Source of the DNA: Oscillospiraceae bacterium
Lineage (GTDB): Bacteria > Bacillota > Clostridia > Oscillospirales > Oscillospiraceae
Length of the DNA: 13,999 nt
Direction: 5' to 3'
Assembly: GCA_031260745.1 (NCBI GenBank)
Contig: JAISKY010000048.1
Location: 1-13,999 of the forward strand
The translations under genes were made by a program, and so were the position numbers. Below are positions 7,073 to 13,999 of the stretch, in pieces (position 1 is the first letter of the stretch; each line of letters starts with the position of its first letter). Under the pieces are notes generated by a model. The model worked only from the letters and a program-made list of their open reading frames with translations. It did not search any database and had not been told where the DNA came from.

Positions 7073-8686
7073 CTACGCCGTCCATTTCCAGTCGCGCAAG
7101 TTCGACACAAGCGGCCAGGCGTCTCCGTGAGCGTGAATTTTCTGTTTTCCGGTGTCAAGTCCGTCGCGTACCCAGTACAGGTGCGACTTGTTAATCAGGA
7201 AAATATACGGAGCGTCGCCGCGCATTGACGTTCCGACCGAACCGTCCCACTGAGCCTTTTTGAAAAACGGAGTTGCTTCCTCAATTGATTTCGCGTTAAC
7301 GGCTTGCTCAAGATAGCCGTCAACTATGCCGCTGGTATAGTTTTCGGGGTTATACCAGTCGTCAAGTCCGGCGCGCGAACTGTGGAACAGATAGTAGCTC
7401 GTCATCGGGTTCGCGCTGCCCCACGCGAGTATTAGAGGCTCTGCGTACATACGGTCGTGTATAACGTCCTCTGGGGAACCTCCTACGATTATCTCAATAC
7501 CGAGTTTTTCTTTAGCCTGTTGTGACGCCGCCATAGCTACCGCCTGACGTACGCTGTCGCCCGCGAAGTACAACAGCGGAAACGAAGCCTTAATTCCGTT
7601 TTTCTCGCGGATTCCGTCGCCGTCCGCGTCAACCCAGCCGGAGTCCTCAAGCAAAGAAATCGCGTAGGCAAGGTCGTACTCAATCGCGCTGTCGGGGTTC
7701 GACCACGGCATACCGTCATTCTCGGTATACGCCGGAGTCGCGTAACCGTTAACCGCATCGCGGCAGATTGCCTCGCGGTCTAAGCCGTAAGCAAGCGCCT
7801 TGCGGAAGTTTATATCAGAGGTTATATTACTGCCTACCGCGCAGCCGTATTGGTTGATAATACCCTCGTCGGGAACTACGGGCATTACGATACCCATATT
7901 GTCAACCGAGTCCTCCGCTAACAAATGATAGCCCGGTATTTCGTTGACGGCGGCAAGTACCGCGCTTGTCAGAGTAATGTCAACCTGACCGGATTTCGCG
8001 GCAGCAAGCCGCGTGTCCTCGTCGCTCATCTTTACAAATATGAAACGGTTAATTTCCGGCGCGTGACCGTAGTAATCCGGGTTAGCTTCAAGTATAAACT
8101 GCTGGTCAACGTCATACTGCGTCAGCTTAAACGGCCCTGAGCCAATCGGTTTTAGCCCAAAATCGGAGTTGTAGGCGTGTTCGGGAACAATCCCGACCGC
8201 CGCAACTGTAAGAATAAATGTACTTTGCGGCTTCGACAGCTTAATCGTAACCGAGTTTCCGAGTTCCTCAACGCTTTCGACAAGCGAAAGGTCAACAGAC
8301 GTAGCGGCGGTTCGGAGCGTCTCGTATGTAAACACCACATCTCCGGCTAAGACCGGAGTACCGTCCGTAAATTTCGCGTCGGAGCGCAATTCAAACGCGT
8401 ATGTAAGCGCATCGTCGCTGACGGTGTAAGAGGCGGCGAGGTCAGGTACTATGTTCATATCAGCGTCGGTTTCCACCAAAGTACTGAAAATCAACTGACC
8501 GCCGGAATGTCCGTCCGCTCCGAATCCCTGCAACGGGTCGAAGTGCGAGGGAATGTTGGTAAACCCGATTATGACCTCGTTTTTATTGTTTTGAGCCGTA
8601 TCGCCGGGCGCGGCGGTTGAGCCGCACCCCGCGAATATCAACGCGAGTATTGCCGCCGCGACTGTTAAACCTGCAAGTTTCTTCAT
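7073..8686 (-). CDS. Peptide/nickel-class ABC transporter substrate-binding lipoprotein (SBP family 5)
   Basis: Captures the substrate outside the cell and hands it to the permease pair encoded downstream. 537 aa. A lipoprotein signal (residues 1-20) ends in FAGC, with C21 as the lipidated residue, so the protein is membrane-anchored. The mature part shows SBP_bac_5 landmarks: an early IIGFTNIPSHFDPLQG segment, LVETDADMNIVPDLAASYTVS, the FTDGTPVLAGDVVFTYE box, GSGPFKLTQY, NFRKALAYGLDREAI and the late ILAWGSANPM. Oligopeptides, dipeptides or a nickel/metallophore complex are all possible; no neighbouring gene decides. GGGAG lies 7 nt before ATG 8686. Confidence 0.92.
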   Translation of the reverse strand: MKKLAGLTVAAAILALIFAGCGSTAAPGDTAQNNKNEVIIGFTNIPSHFDPLQGFGADGHSGGQLIFSTLVETDADMNIVPDLAASYTVSDDALTYAFELRSDAKFTDGTPVLAGDVVFTYETLRTAATSVDLSLVESVEELGNSVTIKLSKPQSTFILTVAAVGIVPEHAYNSDFGLKPIGSGPFKLTQYDVDQQFILEANPDYYGHAPEINRFIFVKMSDEDTRLAAAKSGQVDITLTSAVLAAVNEIPGYHLLAEDSVDNMGIVMPVVPDEGIINQYGCAVGSNITSDINFRKALAYGLDREAICRDAVNGYATPAYTENDGMPWSNPDSAIEYDLAYAISLLEDSGWVDADGDGIREKNGIKASFPLLYFAGDSVRQAVAMAASQQAKEKLGIEIIVGGSPEDVIHDRMYAEPLILAWGSANPMTSYYLFHSSRAGLDDWYNPENYTSGIVDGYLEQAVNAKSIEEATPFFKKAQWDGSVGTSMRGDAPYIFLINKSHLYWVRDGLDTGKQKIHAHGDAWPLVSNLRDWKWTA

Positions 8687-8717
8687 ATTTACACTCCCTT
8701 TTTTGTATCTTGACTAT

Positions 8718-8746
8718 ATTCTACACCATAAAAAAACGGAGCGCAA
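8718..8746 (-). promoter_or_regulatory. Candidate promoter of the peptide/nickel importer operon
   Basis: On the minus strand, -35-like TTGCGC (8741-8746) and -10-like TAGAAT (8718-8723) are 17 bp apart, 32 bp before the SBP start. The -35 matches only three of six consensus positions and lies inside the terminator hairpin of the upstream gene, so this is a moderate call. Confidence 0.4.
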
Positions 8747-8751
8747 GCTCC
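8730..8751 (-). terminator. Rho-independent terminator of the TSCPD-rluA transcript
   Basis: On the minus strand, GGAGC (8747-8751) pairs with GCTCC (8738-8742) across a 4-nt loop. One G and then seven T (8730-8736) follow. It lies about 75 bp past the stop of the pseudouridine synthase gene. The stem is only 5 bp, so efficiency may be partial, with read-through into the importer operon possible. Confidence 0.7.
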
Positions 8752-8825
8752 CTGGGGGGATAAAAATTGAAAAAAAATAAACCGAAAAACCTGATGTGTT
8801 AAACTCCGTAGCAAATAGCGGTAGC

Positions 8826-9830
8826 TTAGTTAATATCTCCGCTATCAGTTTTTTGATTATTGAACTCACCGAAATAGCGGGTTACGAACTCAATCTTATC
8901 AAACGGAGCCTCAAATGTTTTGCCGTTAAGATAGCCAAGTATTCCCGCCGATGACTTAAACGCGAATCTTAGCTTGTACGAGTACAACGCCTGGTAACGC
9001 TCCCCTGAGTTATCGGGCTTTTGCGGCGCGGCGCCGTACTTGCCGTCGCCCAGCAGAGGAAAGCCCGCGGCGGCGAACTGCGCTCTTATTTGGTGAGTGC
9101 GTCCGGTGATTAGGCGGCACTCCAAAAGCGTCAGATTGCCGGAAACCGCCAGTGTTTCATACTCCGTTACCGCGGATTTCGCTCCGGCTGTTGATTGCTC
9201 GCGCACATAGACGCGGTTGAGTTTCGCGTCCTTGAAGATGAAGCCCTCAAGCCGACCGGATTCCGGGATTAGTTTACCGCGAACAGCCGCGAGATAGTAT
9301 TTCTCAATTTCACGCTCCCTGATTTTGTCGCAAACTATACGCAAAGCCTCGGCGTTTTTAGCCGCGATTACGATTCCGCCCGTGTTGCGGTCGATTCGGT
9401 TGCACAGCGCGGGTCGGAATGTTTCGCTGCCGCCGGGAAACCACTCGTTTTTCGCCAGCAAGTACGCCTGAATATGAGTTATCAGCGTACTGACGTACTC
9501 GCCGTCAGCCGGGTGCGAAAGCATTCCCGGCGGTTTCAGCGCAAGCAGAATATTCTCGTCCTCGTAAAGCGCGTCAACTCTCGGAGAGGTTATCGCGAGA
9601 TAAGCGTTGTCCTCGTTAGGACGGTCGAAAAACTCGTCGTTGATGTACAACTCAAGCGCGTCGCCGACGGTCAGCCGATAGTCGCGCTTGACGGCTTTGC
9701 CGTTGACCTTGACGCGTTTCAGACGAATATATTTCTGAGCCAGCGAGTTCGGCAGTAACGGCGCGAGTTTCTCCAAAAAGCGGTCAACTCTCTGGTTAGC
9801 GTCGTTCGCTTTGATTACAAAACGCTTCAT
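8826..9830 (-). CDS. RluA-family pseudouridine synthase with S4 domain (RluC/RluD type)
   Basis: Isomerises uridine to pseudouridine in RNA, probably 23S rRNA. 334 aa. An N-terminal S4 RNA-binding domain (about 12-65) contains RVDRFLEKL and YIRLKRVKVNGKAV. The catalytic PseudoU_synth_2 domain (about 88-290) starts with DENILLALKPPGMLSHP. The catalytic motif is NRIDRNTGG (144-152) with nucleophile D147; His replaced by Asn before RxD is tolerated in this family. RLITGRTHQIRAQ is a further conserved signature. ATG 9830 touches the TAG of the upstream TSCPD gene with no gap (TAG-ATG), and no clear Shine-Dalgarno precedes it, so translation probably depends on coupling. The exact target uridine cannot be told from sequence. 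Confidence 0.92.
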   Translation of the reverse strand: MKRFVIKANDANQRVDRFLEKLAPLLPNSLAQKYIRLKRVKVNGKAVKRDYRLTVGDALELYINDEFFDRPNEDNAYLAITSPRVDALYEDENILLALKPPGMLSHPADGEYVSTLITHIQAYLLAKNEWFPGGSETFRPALCNRIDRNTGGIVIAAKNAEALRIVCDKIREREIEKYYLAAVRGKLIPESGRLEGFIFKDAKLNRVYVREQSTAGAKSAVTEYETLAVSGNLTLLECRLITGRTHQIRAQFAAAGFPLLGDGKYGAAPQKPDNSGERYQALYSYKLRFAFKSSAGILGYLNGKTFEAPFDKIEFVTRYFGEFNNQKTDSGDIN

Positions 9831-10088
9831 CTATTGATTGTTGCCCGATTCCAACGAACTCAGCGCTTTCGCTAACTGGTCGGGGCAGCTTGTAGGCTTG
9901 CGTCCGCAGCGAATACCGTCAAGACGTTCTATTATGTCGCTGACTTTCATACCCGCGACGAGTTTGCCGATACCCTGAGTGTTACCGCTGCACCCGCCGT
10001 CGAACTCCACGGAACGCACAACTCCGTCCTCCAGGTCGATTTTTACAGAGTCGGCGCACACGCCCTTAGTTTTGTAAGTAAATTCCAT
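9831..10088 (-). CDS. TSCPD domain-containing protein
   Basis: Small 85-aa cytoplasmic protein consisting of one TSCPD domain (TIGR03905-like). The hallmarks are GGCSGNTQGIGKLVAGM (31-47), RCGRKPTSCPDQLA (61-74) and four Cys (11, 33, 62, 68), which look suited to metal or cofactor binding. The domain also occurs at the C-terminus of some B12-dependent ribonucleotide reductases. The stand-alone protein has no established function that I can name. It is first in a two-gene unit with the pseudouridine synthase, with GAGG about 9 nt before ATG 10088. Confidence 0.9.
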   Translation of the reverse strand: MEFTYKTKGVCADSVKIDLEDGVVRSVEFDGGCSGNTQGIGKLVAGMKVSDIIERLDGIRCGRKPTSCPDQLAKALSSLESGNNQ

Positions 10089-10143
10089 CGTCAGTTACCT
10101 CGTATATCTGTAGTTTGCCGCGCGCTCGGCGCAACCTGATTGA

Positions 10144-10172
10144 ATTATAAGCGAAAAAATCGGACTTGTCAA
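10144..10172 (-). promoter_or_regulatory. Consensus sigma-A promoter of the TSCPD-rluA unit
   Basis: On the minus strand, -35 TTGACA (10167-10172) and -10 TATAAT (10144-10149) both match consensus perfectly with a 17-bp spacer. The start should lie near 10137, leaving a leader of about 50 nt. Confidence 0.9.
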
Positions 10173-10189
10173 GCGTTTTATAATATGGG

Positions 10190-10215
10190 AATCTACCGGT
10201 ATTTATAATCTACCG
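10190..10215. repeat. Pair of 9-bp direct repeats between divergent promoters
   Basis: aatctaccg occurs at 10190-10198 and again at 10207-10215, a 17-bp period. The pair lies upstream of both the TSCPD promoter (minus) and the sugar-importer promoter (plus), so it could be a regulator site; nothing else supports this. Apart from the two promoters and nearby inverted repeats, the 334-bp gene-free stretch 10089-10422 shows no gene. Confidence 0.35.
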
Positions 10216-10290
10216 CCGCAATATCCGTCTGTCTCCGGAGAAAAAGGAAGATAATATTGATATATATTAACCGCAACAGGTTCGCTGCCG

Positions 10291-10365
10291 CGGCTATACG
10301 CATTTTTCGCTTGACAATACAGCCGCAAAGTGCTAATATAAATTCGTATAAAGTCGCTATAGCCG
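10291..10365. repeat. Inverted repeats flanking the sugar-importer promoter
   Basis: cggctata (10291-10298) is perfectly inverted as tatagccg (10358-10365), one copy on each side of the promoter. A second 8-bp pair, gcattttt (10300-10307) and aaaaatgc (10385-10392), overlaps this layout. Position suggests operator half-sites or a looping arrangement. The short arms make chance plausible. Confidence 0.3.
10311..10339 (+). promoter_or_regulatory. Sigma-A promoter of the sugar-importer operon
   Basis: -35 TTGACA (10311-10316, perfect) and -10 TAATAT (10334-10339) are spaced 17 bp. TGC before the -10 gives an extended -10. Transcription should start near 10346, leaving a leader of about 77 nt before the ATPase gene. 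Confidence 0.85.
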
Positions 10366-10422
10366 TGTCGGCGTATGCGTTGTTAAAAATGCCTCAGCTA
10401 AATATAATTAGGGATAACCATA

Positions 10423-11523
10423 ATGAAAGTTGTACTACAGCATCTATCGAAGGTCTTTCCAAGCCGAAATAAAAAGGCTAATGCCGACGTTGTTGCGGTC
10501 AGTGATTTCAATTTTGAAATTCCAGACGGCGAACTCGTAGGGTTGCTTGGTCCCTCCGGTTGCGGTAAAAGTACGGCGCTTAACCTGATATGCGGACTAC
10601 AGACGCCTACGGAGGGCAGAATATTCTTCGGCGATGACGACGTAACCGATTTACCTCCGGAAAACAGGGGAGTAGGGTTCGTATTCCAGAACTACGCGTT
10701 ATATCCGCATTTAACGGTACGGCAGAACATACTTTTCCCACTGCAAAATCTAAAAGGCTCGGACAAGTTATCGAAACCGGATATGCTTGCCAAAGCGCGC
10801 GAAGTCGCCGAACTCGTTCAAATTGACGAGCTAATGGACCGTAAGCCAAGCGAGTTGTCAGGCGGTCAGCAGCAACGCGTAGCTATCGCGCGGGCTTTAG
10901 TTAAAATGCCCCGCATACTCCTGTTAGACGAGCCGCTTTCCAACCTTGACGCGCGGCTTAGACTTCAAACGCGTGAGGAACTTAGGCGCATTCAGCGGCA
11001 AACTCAAATTACTACCGTCTTTGTAACTCACGACCAAGAGGAAGCAATGAGCATTTCCGATATAATTGTCGTTATGCGTAACGGAGTTGTAGAGCAAATC
11101 GGAAAGCCACAGGACGTTTATGACAATCCGGTGAATCTATTTGTAGCTAAGTTTCTCGGTTCGCCGCCCGTAAACATATTCACCGGGAGAGTAACAGACG
11201 GTACGCTTTTTATCGGAGACGACGCCGTTCTGAAGATAAACGGCGTACCCAATCAGGACATATACGTTGGTATTCGCCCGGAGGGATTCATTCTTGACCG
11301 CGACGGTCCGCTCCGCTGTAATCTCAACCGCGTAGAGGTTATGGGGCGCGACGTCAGCGTAATCTCCACCCACGACGCTTCGGATAATTCTACTATACGT
11401 TCCATTATCGACGCGGAAAGCGCGGCGGATTTAGAGTTGTCAAATGTCAGATTTGCCATAAAACCAAATAAGGCGCTTCTGTTCGGCAAAGAAACCGAAG
11501 CCCGTATCTTTTTTAATGTCTGA
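10423..11523 (+). CDS. ugpC: Carbohydrate ABC transporter ATP-binding protein, UgpC/MsmK type
   Basis: Energises the two permeases encoded just downstream. 366 aa, the normal length. Walker A GPSGCGKST (43-51), Q-loop Q89 in VFQNYALYPH, signature LSGGQQQR (145-152), Walker B ILLLDEP (165-171), D-loop SNLDAR (173-178) and H203 in VTHDQEEAM are all intact. The C-terminal ~120 residues form the OB-fold regulatory domain of the CUT1 family (VGIRPEGF landmark). An insertion of about 10 residues (near 108-120, LKGSDKLSKPD) follows the Q-loop region. TAGGGA lies about 9 nt before ATG 10423. In Firmicutes such ATPases can serve several sugar importers, but here it leads its own operon. The symbol is a family label, not proof of glycerol-3-phosphate as substrate. 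Confidence 0.92.
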   Translation: MKVVLQHLSKVFPSRNKKANADVVAVSDFNFEIPDGELVGLLGPSGCGKSTALNLICGLQTPTEGRIFFGDDDVTDLPPENRGVGFVFQNYALYPHLTVRQNILFPLQNLKGSDKLSKPDMLAKAREVAELVQIDELMDRKPSELSGGQQQRVAIARALVKMPRILLLDEPLSNLDARLRLQTREELRRIQRQTQITTVFVTHDQEEAMSISDIIVVMRNGVVEQIGKPQDVYDNPVNLFVAKFLGSPPVNIFTGRVTDGTLFIGDDAVLKINGVPNQDIYVGIRPEGFILDRDGPLRCNLNRVEVMGRDVSVISTHDASDNSTIRSIIDAESAADLELSNVRFAIKPNKALLFGKETEARIFFNV

Positions 11524-11546
11524 CGATATGGCGGAAAGCGGAAATT

Positions 11547-12437
11547 ATGGATAAGAGAAACAACAAAGGCTGGCTGTACCTTTTACCGGCGGTTCTTTTC
11601 TTGGGATTTTTTATGGTCTATCCCCTCGTCGATGTTTTTATCTATTCCTTCGAGGAGGGCTATAACTCCGCTTCGCAGACTTATTTTGGAGTCGGCTCAT
11701 ATAACTACTCCTACGTTTTACACGACCCCTACTTTTTACAGGCGGTAAAAAACACGTTTATTCTTGTCATTATCACCGTTCCCGTATCTACCGGCGCCGC
11801 GTTGCTTATATCGGCGGGGCTAAACTCAATCAAAGCGTTAAAAAAGCTATATCAGACGGTGTATTTTCTCCCGTATGTGACGAACACATTGGCTGTCGGT
11901 CTGGTATTTATGATTCTGTTCAAGAAAACCGCGTATACCGACGGACTGATTAACCTGTTTATTAACTGGTTCGGCGGCGGTTCGGTCGATTTTATCGACG
12001 GACCATATTGGGCGAAAATGTTCGTACTGTGCTTTTACACGATATGGATTGTAATGCCGTTCAAAGTTTTGATACTGACAAGCGCGCTCGCGTCTGTAAA
12101 TCCGCAGTATTATAACGCGGCAAAAGTGGACGGCACATCAAAAATCAGAACTTTCACAAGAATCACGCTGCCTATGATTTCGCCGATGATTTTCTACTTG
12201 ATAATCACCGGTTTTATAGGCGCGTTCAAGGCGTACAGCGACGCAGTCGCGTTATTCGGCACCGACTTGAACGCGGCGGAGATGAACACCATCGTCGGCT
12301 ATATCTACGATATGCTATACGGCAACAGCGGAGGGTATCCGTCATACGCGTCAGCGGCGGCAATCATATTGCTTATCCTTGTGTTAACGGTAACGTGTAT
12401 TAATTCGCTGATAAGCAAAAAGCATATTTACTATTGA
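11547..12437 (+). CDS. Carbohydrate ABC transporter permease, UgpA/MalF type
   Basis: First membrane subunit of the sugar importer. 296 aa with six hydrophobic segments; the first (about 9-32) follows a short basic N-terminus (MDKRNNKG). The EAA-type loop that docks on the ATPase reads YYNAAKVDGTSKIRTFTRI and leads into TLPMISP. GFIGAFKAYSDAVALFG is the usual segment after it. 23 bp separate it from the ATPase gene. The Shine-Dalgarno is weak (AAGCGGAAA). Confidence 0.92.
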   Translation: MDKRNNKGWLYLLPAVLFLGFFMVYPLVDVFIYSFEEGYNSASQTYFGVGSYNYSYVLHDPYFLQAVKNTFILVIITVPVSTGAALLISAGLNSIKALKKLYQTVYFLPYVTNTLAVGLVFMILFKKTAYTDGLINLFINWFGGGSVDFIDGPYWAKMFVLCFYTIWIVMPFKVLILTSALASVNPQYYNAAKVDGTSKIRTFTRITLPMISPMIFYLIITGFIGAFKAYSDAVALFGTDLNAAEMNTIVGYIYDMLYGNSGGYPSYASAAAIILLILVLTVTCINSLISKKHIYY

Positions 12438-12449
12438 GAGGCGGGATAT

Positions 12450-13325
12450 ATGACTAACCAAACTGACTACAATAGAATAAAACAGTCGGCAACAGTCGGC
12501 AAAACGGTAGGAAACGTCGTTATATACGCGTTGCTGACCATTTGGGGCGTTATGGTTCTATTTCCCTTTTATTGGATGATACTATCCTCCGTAAAAAGCT
12601 ATAGCTCCTACAATTCAGAGTATATCCCGATGTTTTTCGCTCAATCGCCGACTATGGACAACTATGTATCAGCCTTTACTGCGGTACCGCTCGGCAGATA
12701 TTTTGCGAATACGCTTATATTCACGATTACCACTACGGCGGTAATGCTGGTCGTGACGATTTTTGCCGCGTTTGCATTTGCTAAACTTAACTTCAGAGGA
12801 AAGAACATCGCGTTTATACTATGTCTGGCGCTTATGATGATACCTAACGAGCTTGTAATTGTCACTAACTATGTGACTATCACAAAACTTGATATGCGTA
12901 ACACGTTTCTTGGTCTGATTCTGCCGTCCGTTACGTCGGTTTTTTATATCTACCTTCTAAAAGAGAACCTGGCGCAGATACCGGACGAACTGTATTATGC
13001 CGCTAAAGTTGACGCGACCTCCGACTTGAAATATTTGTTCAAGGTGATGATACCCATCTGCAAGCCCACGATAATAACAATTGTGATTCTGAAAGTCATT
13101 GAGTGCTGGAACTCGTTCGTGTGGCCGCGGCTTATCACCGACGACGCGAATTATTTCCTTATTTCAAACGGGATTCAGGAGATACGCGAAAACGGATTCG
13201 GCCGCGAAAACATTCCGGCGATGATGGCGGTGGTAGTTGTGATTTCGATTCCTTTAATCATTTTGTTTTTGATTTTCCGTAACAAAGTTATGGAGGGCGT
13301 GTCACGCGGAGGAACAAAAGGATGA
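12450..13325 (+). CDS. Carbohydrate ABC transporter permease, UgpE/MalG type
   Basis: Second membrane subunit, pairing with the preceding permease. 291 aa, six predicted membrane segments. The EAA-type loop is YYAAKVDATSDLKYLFKVMI followed by PICKP, and ECWNSFVWPRLIT is typical of the CUT1 MalG class. The start is 12 bp after the previous stop, with GAGGCGGG just before ATG 12450. The last four bases (13322-13325, ATGA) overlap the start of the SBP gene. A 12-bp tandem duplication (12482-12493 and 12494-12505 region, cagtcggcaa twice) sits near the 5' end, encoding repeated SATVG/TVG residues. Confidence 0.92.
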   Translation: MTNQTDYNRIKQSATVGKTVGNVVIYALLTIWGVMVLFPFYWMILSSVKSYSSYNSEYIPMFFAQSPTMDNYVSAFTAVPLGRYFANTLIFTITTTAVMLVVTIFAAFAFAKLNFRGKNIAFILCLALMMIPNELVIVTNYVTITKLDMRNTFLGLILPSVTSVFYIYLLKENLAQIPDELYYAAKVDATSDLKYLFKVMIPICKPTIITIVILKVIECWNSFVWPRLITDDANYFLISNGIQEIRENGFGRENIPAMMAVVVVISIPLIILFLIFRNKVMEGVSRGGTKG

Positions 13326-13999
13326 ACAAAACGCGAAAGGTATTATCTGTATTTCTTATTTTAATTTTTGCCGCCGTCTTATTCTCGGTTTCAGGGTGTC
13401 ACGGCTCAAGAGGGCTTAACGCGTTCGCGCCGCCCGAAAGTTTTGACGCGTCGTGCGAATACGAAATCACATTTTGGGCAAAGAACGACTCGAATAAAAC
13501 TCAAACTGATATTTACAGGAAAGCAATCGCCGACTTTGAAGCGCTGTATCCGAACATAACCGTAAATATACGTTTATATACGGATTACGGTAAAATATAT
13601 AACGACGTTATAACAAACCTCTCGACTAATACGACGCCGAATGTTTGTATTACTTACCCCGACCATATCGCGACATATTTAACCGGAACAAACACAGTTA
13701 TACCGCTTGACGATTTATTTTCCGATGATAAATACGGTCTTGGCGGGAGCGAAGTTAATTTCAACGCTCCCGCCCGGTCGGAAATAGTTCCGCGGTTTCT
13801 GGACGAGTGTTCGTTTGACGGTCACTATTACGCTATACCGTTTATGCGCTCTACAGAGGCGTGCTACGTAAACAAAACGGAACCGACGAAGTGTACGCTC
13901 TGCACTGGAAATACGTTCTACGAGACGGCGGCCGATGGTGAGTGTGTAGTAAAAGCGTGTGCTGCCCGGGAACGCAATGACACTGAGAGTCCGCACGCG
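13322..13999 (+). CDS. Sugar ABC transporter substrate-binding lipoprotein (partial, runs off window)
   Basis: 226 codons are visible with no stop. A lipoprotein signal (1-25) ends in VSGC with C26 as lipidation site. ITFWAKNDSNKTQTDIYRKA (51-70 region) and FEALYPNITVNI are the usual family-1 SBP opening, and YYAIPFMRSTEACYVNKT (about 169-186) is the hinge-region landmark of this class. Family members would now continue with a segment such as YVExLGY...P. Here, residues 187-226 read differently and hold CxxC and CxxxxC pairs (C191, C194, C208, C213). The gene is last in the visible operon and translationally coupled to the permease by ATGA. The sugar is unknown. Confidence 0.85.
   Translation, partial: MNKTRKVLSVFLILIFAAVLFSVSGCHGSRGLNAFAPPESFDASCEYEITFWAKNDSNKTQTDIYRKAIADFEALYPNITVNIRLYTDYGKIYNDVITNLSTNTTPNVCITYPDHIATYLTGTNTVIPLDDLFSDDKYGLGGSEVNFNAPARSEIVPRFLDECSFDGHYYAIPFMRSTEACYVNKTEPTKCTLCTGNTFYETAADGECVVKACAARERNDTESPHA

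Noticed and set aside
10177..10209. TATAAT-like boxes on the plus strand at 10179-10184 and 10204-10209
   Set aside because: No -35 element at workable spacing, and no gene that would use them.
10257..10472. 71-aa plus-strand ORF from TTG with AAAGGAAG 7 nt upstream
   Set aside because: It contains the strong promoter of the sugar importer, overlaps the ATPase gene in another frame, has no recognisable features and no promoter of its own.

Overview
The window reads as about 14 kb of an ordinary bacterial chromosome with mid-range G+C and dense coding. The gene set fits an uncultured anaerobic Firmicutes/Clostridia-type bacterium. Pointers to this are a TSCPD-domain protein of the small clostridial type next to an S4-domain RluA pseudouridine synthase, two SBP-lipoprotein ABC importers, and textbook sigma-A promoters and Rho-independent terminators. 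The assignment is an inference from gene content, not a marker-gene result.

Left edge (1-777): the 5' part of an IS110-family element on the minus strand. The transposase frame (1-412) matches the family only through codon 99 and diverges just before the second half of the DEDD catalytic set. Beyond that point the open frame runs through a 59-bp palindromic element (10-68). Upstream of the transposase, a near-consensus minus-strand promoter (666-694) fires into a hairpin-rich noncoding leader (about 440-665). That is where IS110 elements encode a bridge RNA, and it is the most interesting part of the window.

Plus-strand housekeeping pair (778-3577): cinA (NMN deamidase / MoCF-domain protein) followed 49 bp later by leuA (2-isopropylmalate synthase). 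They end at a strong, probably bidirectional terminator shared with the convergent operon.

Minus-strand importer operon (8686 to 3648): a complete peptide/nickel-class ABC importer, in the order lipoprotein SBP, two permeases and two ATPases. It is tightly spaced except for a 106-bp gap between the second permease and the first ATPase. Its putative promoter overlaps the terminator of the gene behind it.

Minus-strand pair (10088 to 8826): a TSCPD-domain protein directly abutting an RluA-family pseudouridine synthase, driven by a perfect consensus promoter.

Plus-strand sugar importer operon (10423 to window end): an UgpC/MsmK-type ATPase, two MalF/MalG-type permeases and a substrate-binding lipoprotein cut by the window edge. 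It has a strong extended -10 promoter. The last ~40 residues of the visible SBP are Cys-rich and do not look like the rest of the family.

No CRISPR array, convincing tRNA, rRNA, prophage gene or defence system was seen.
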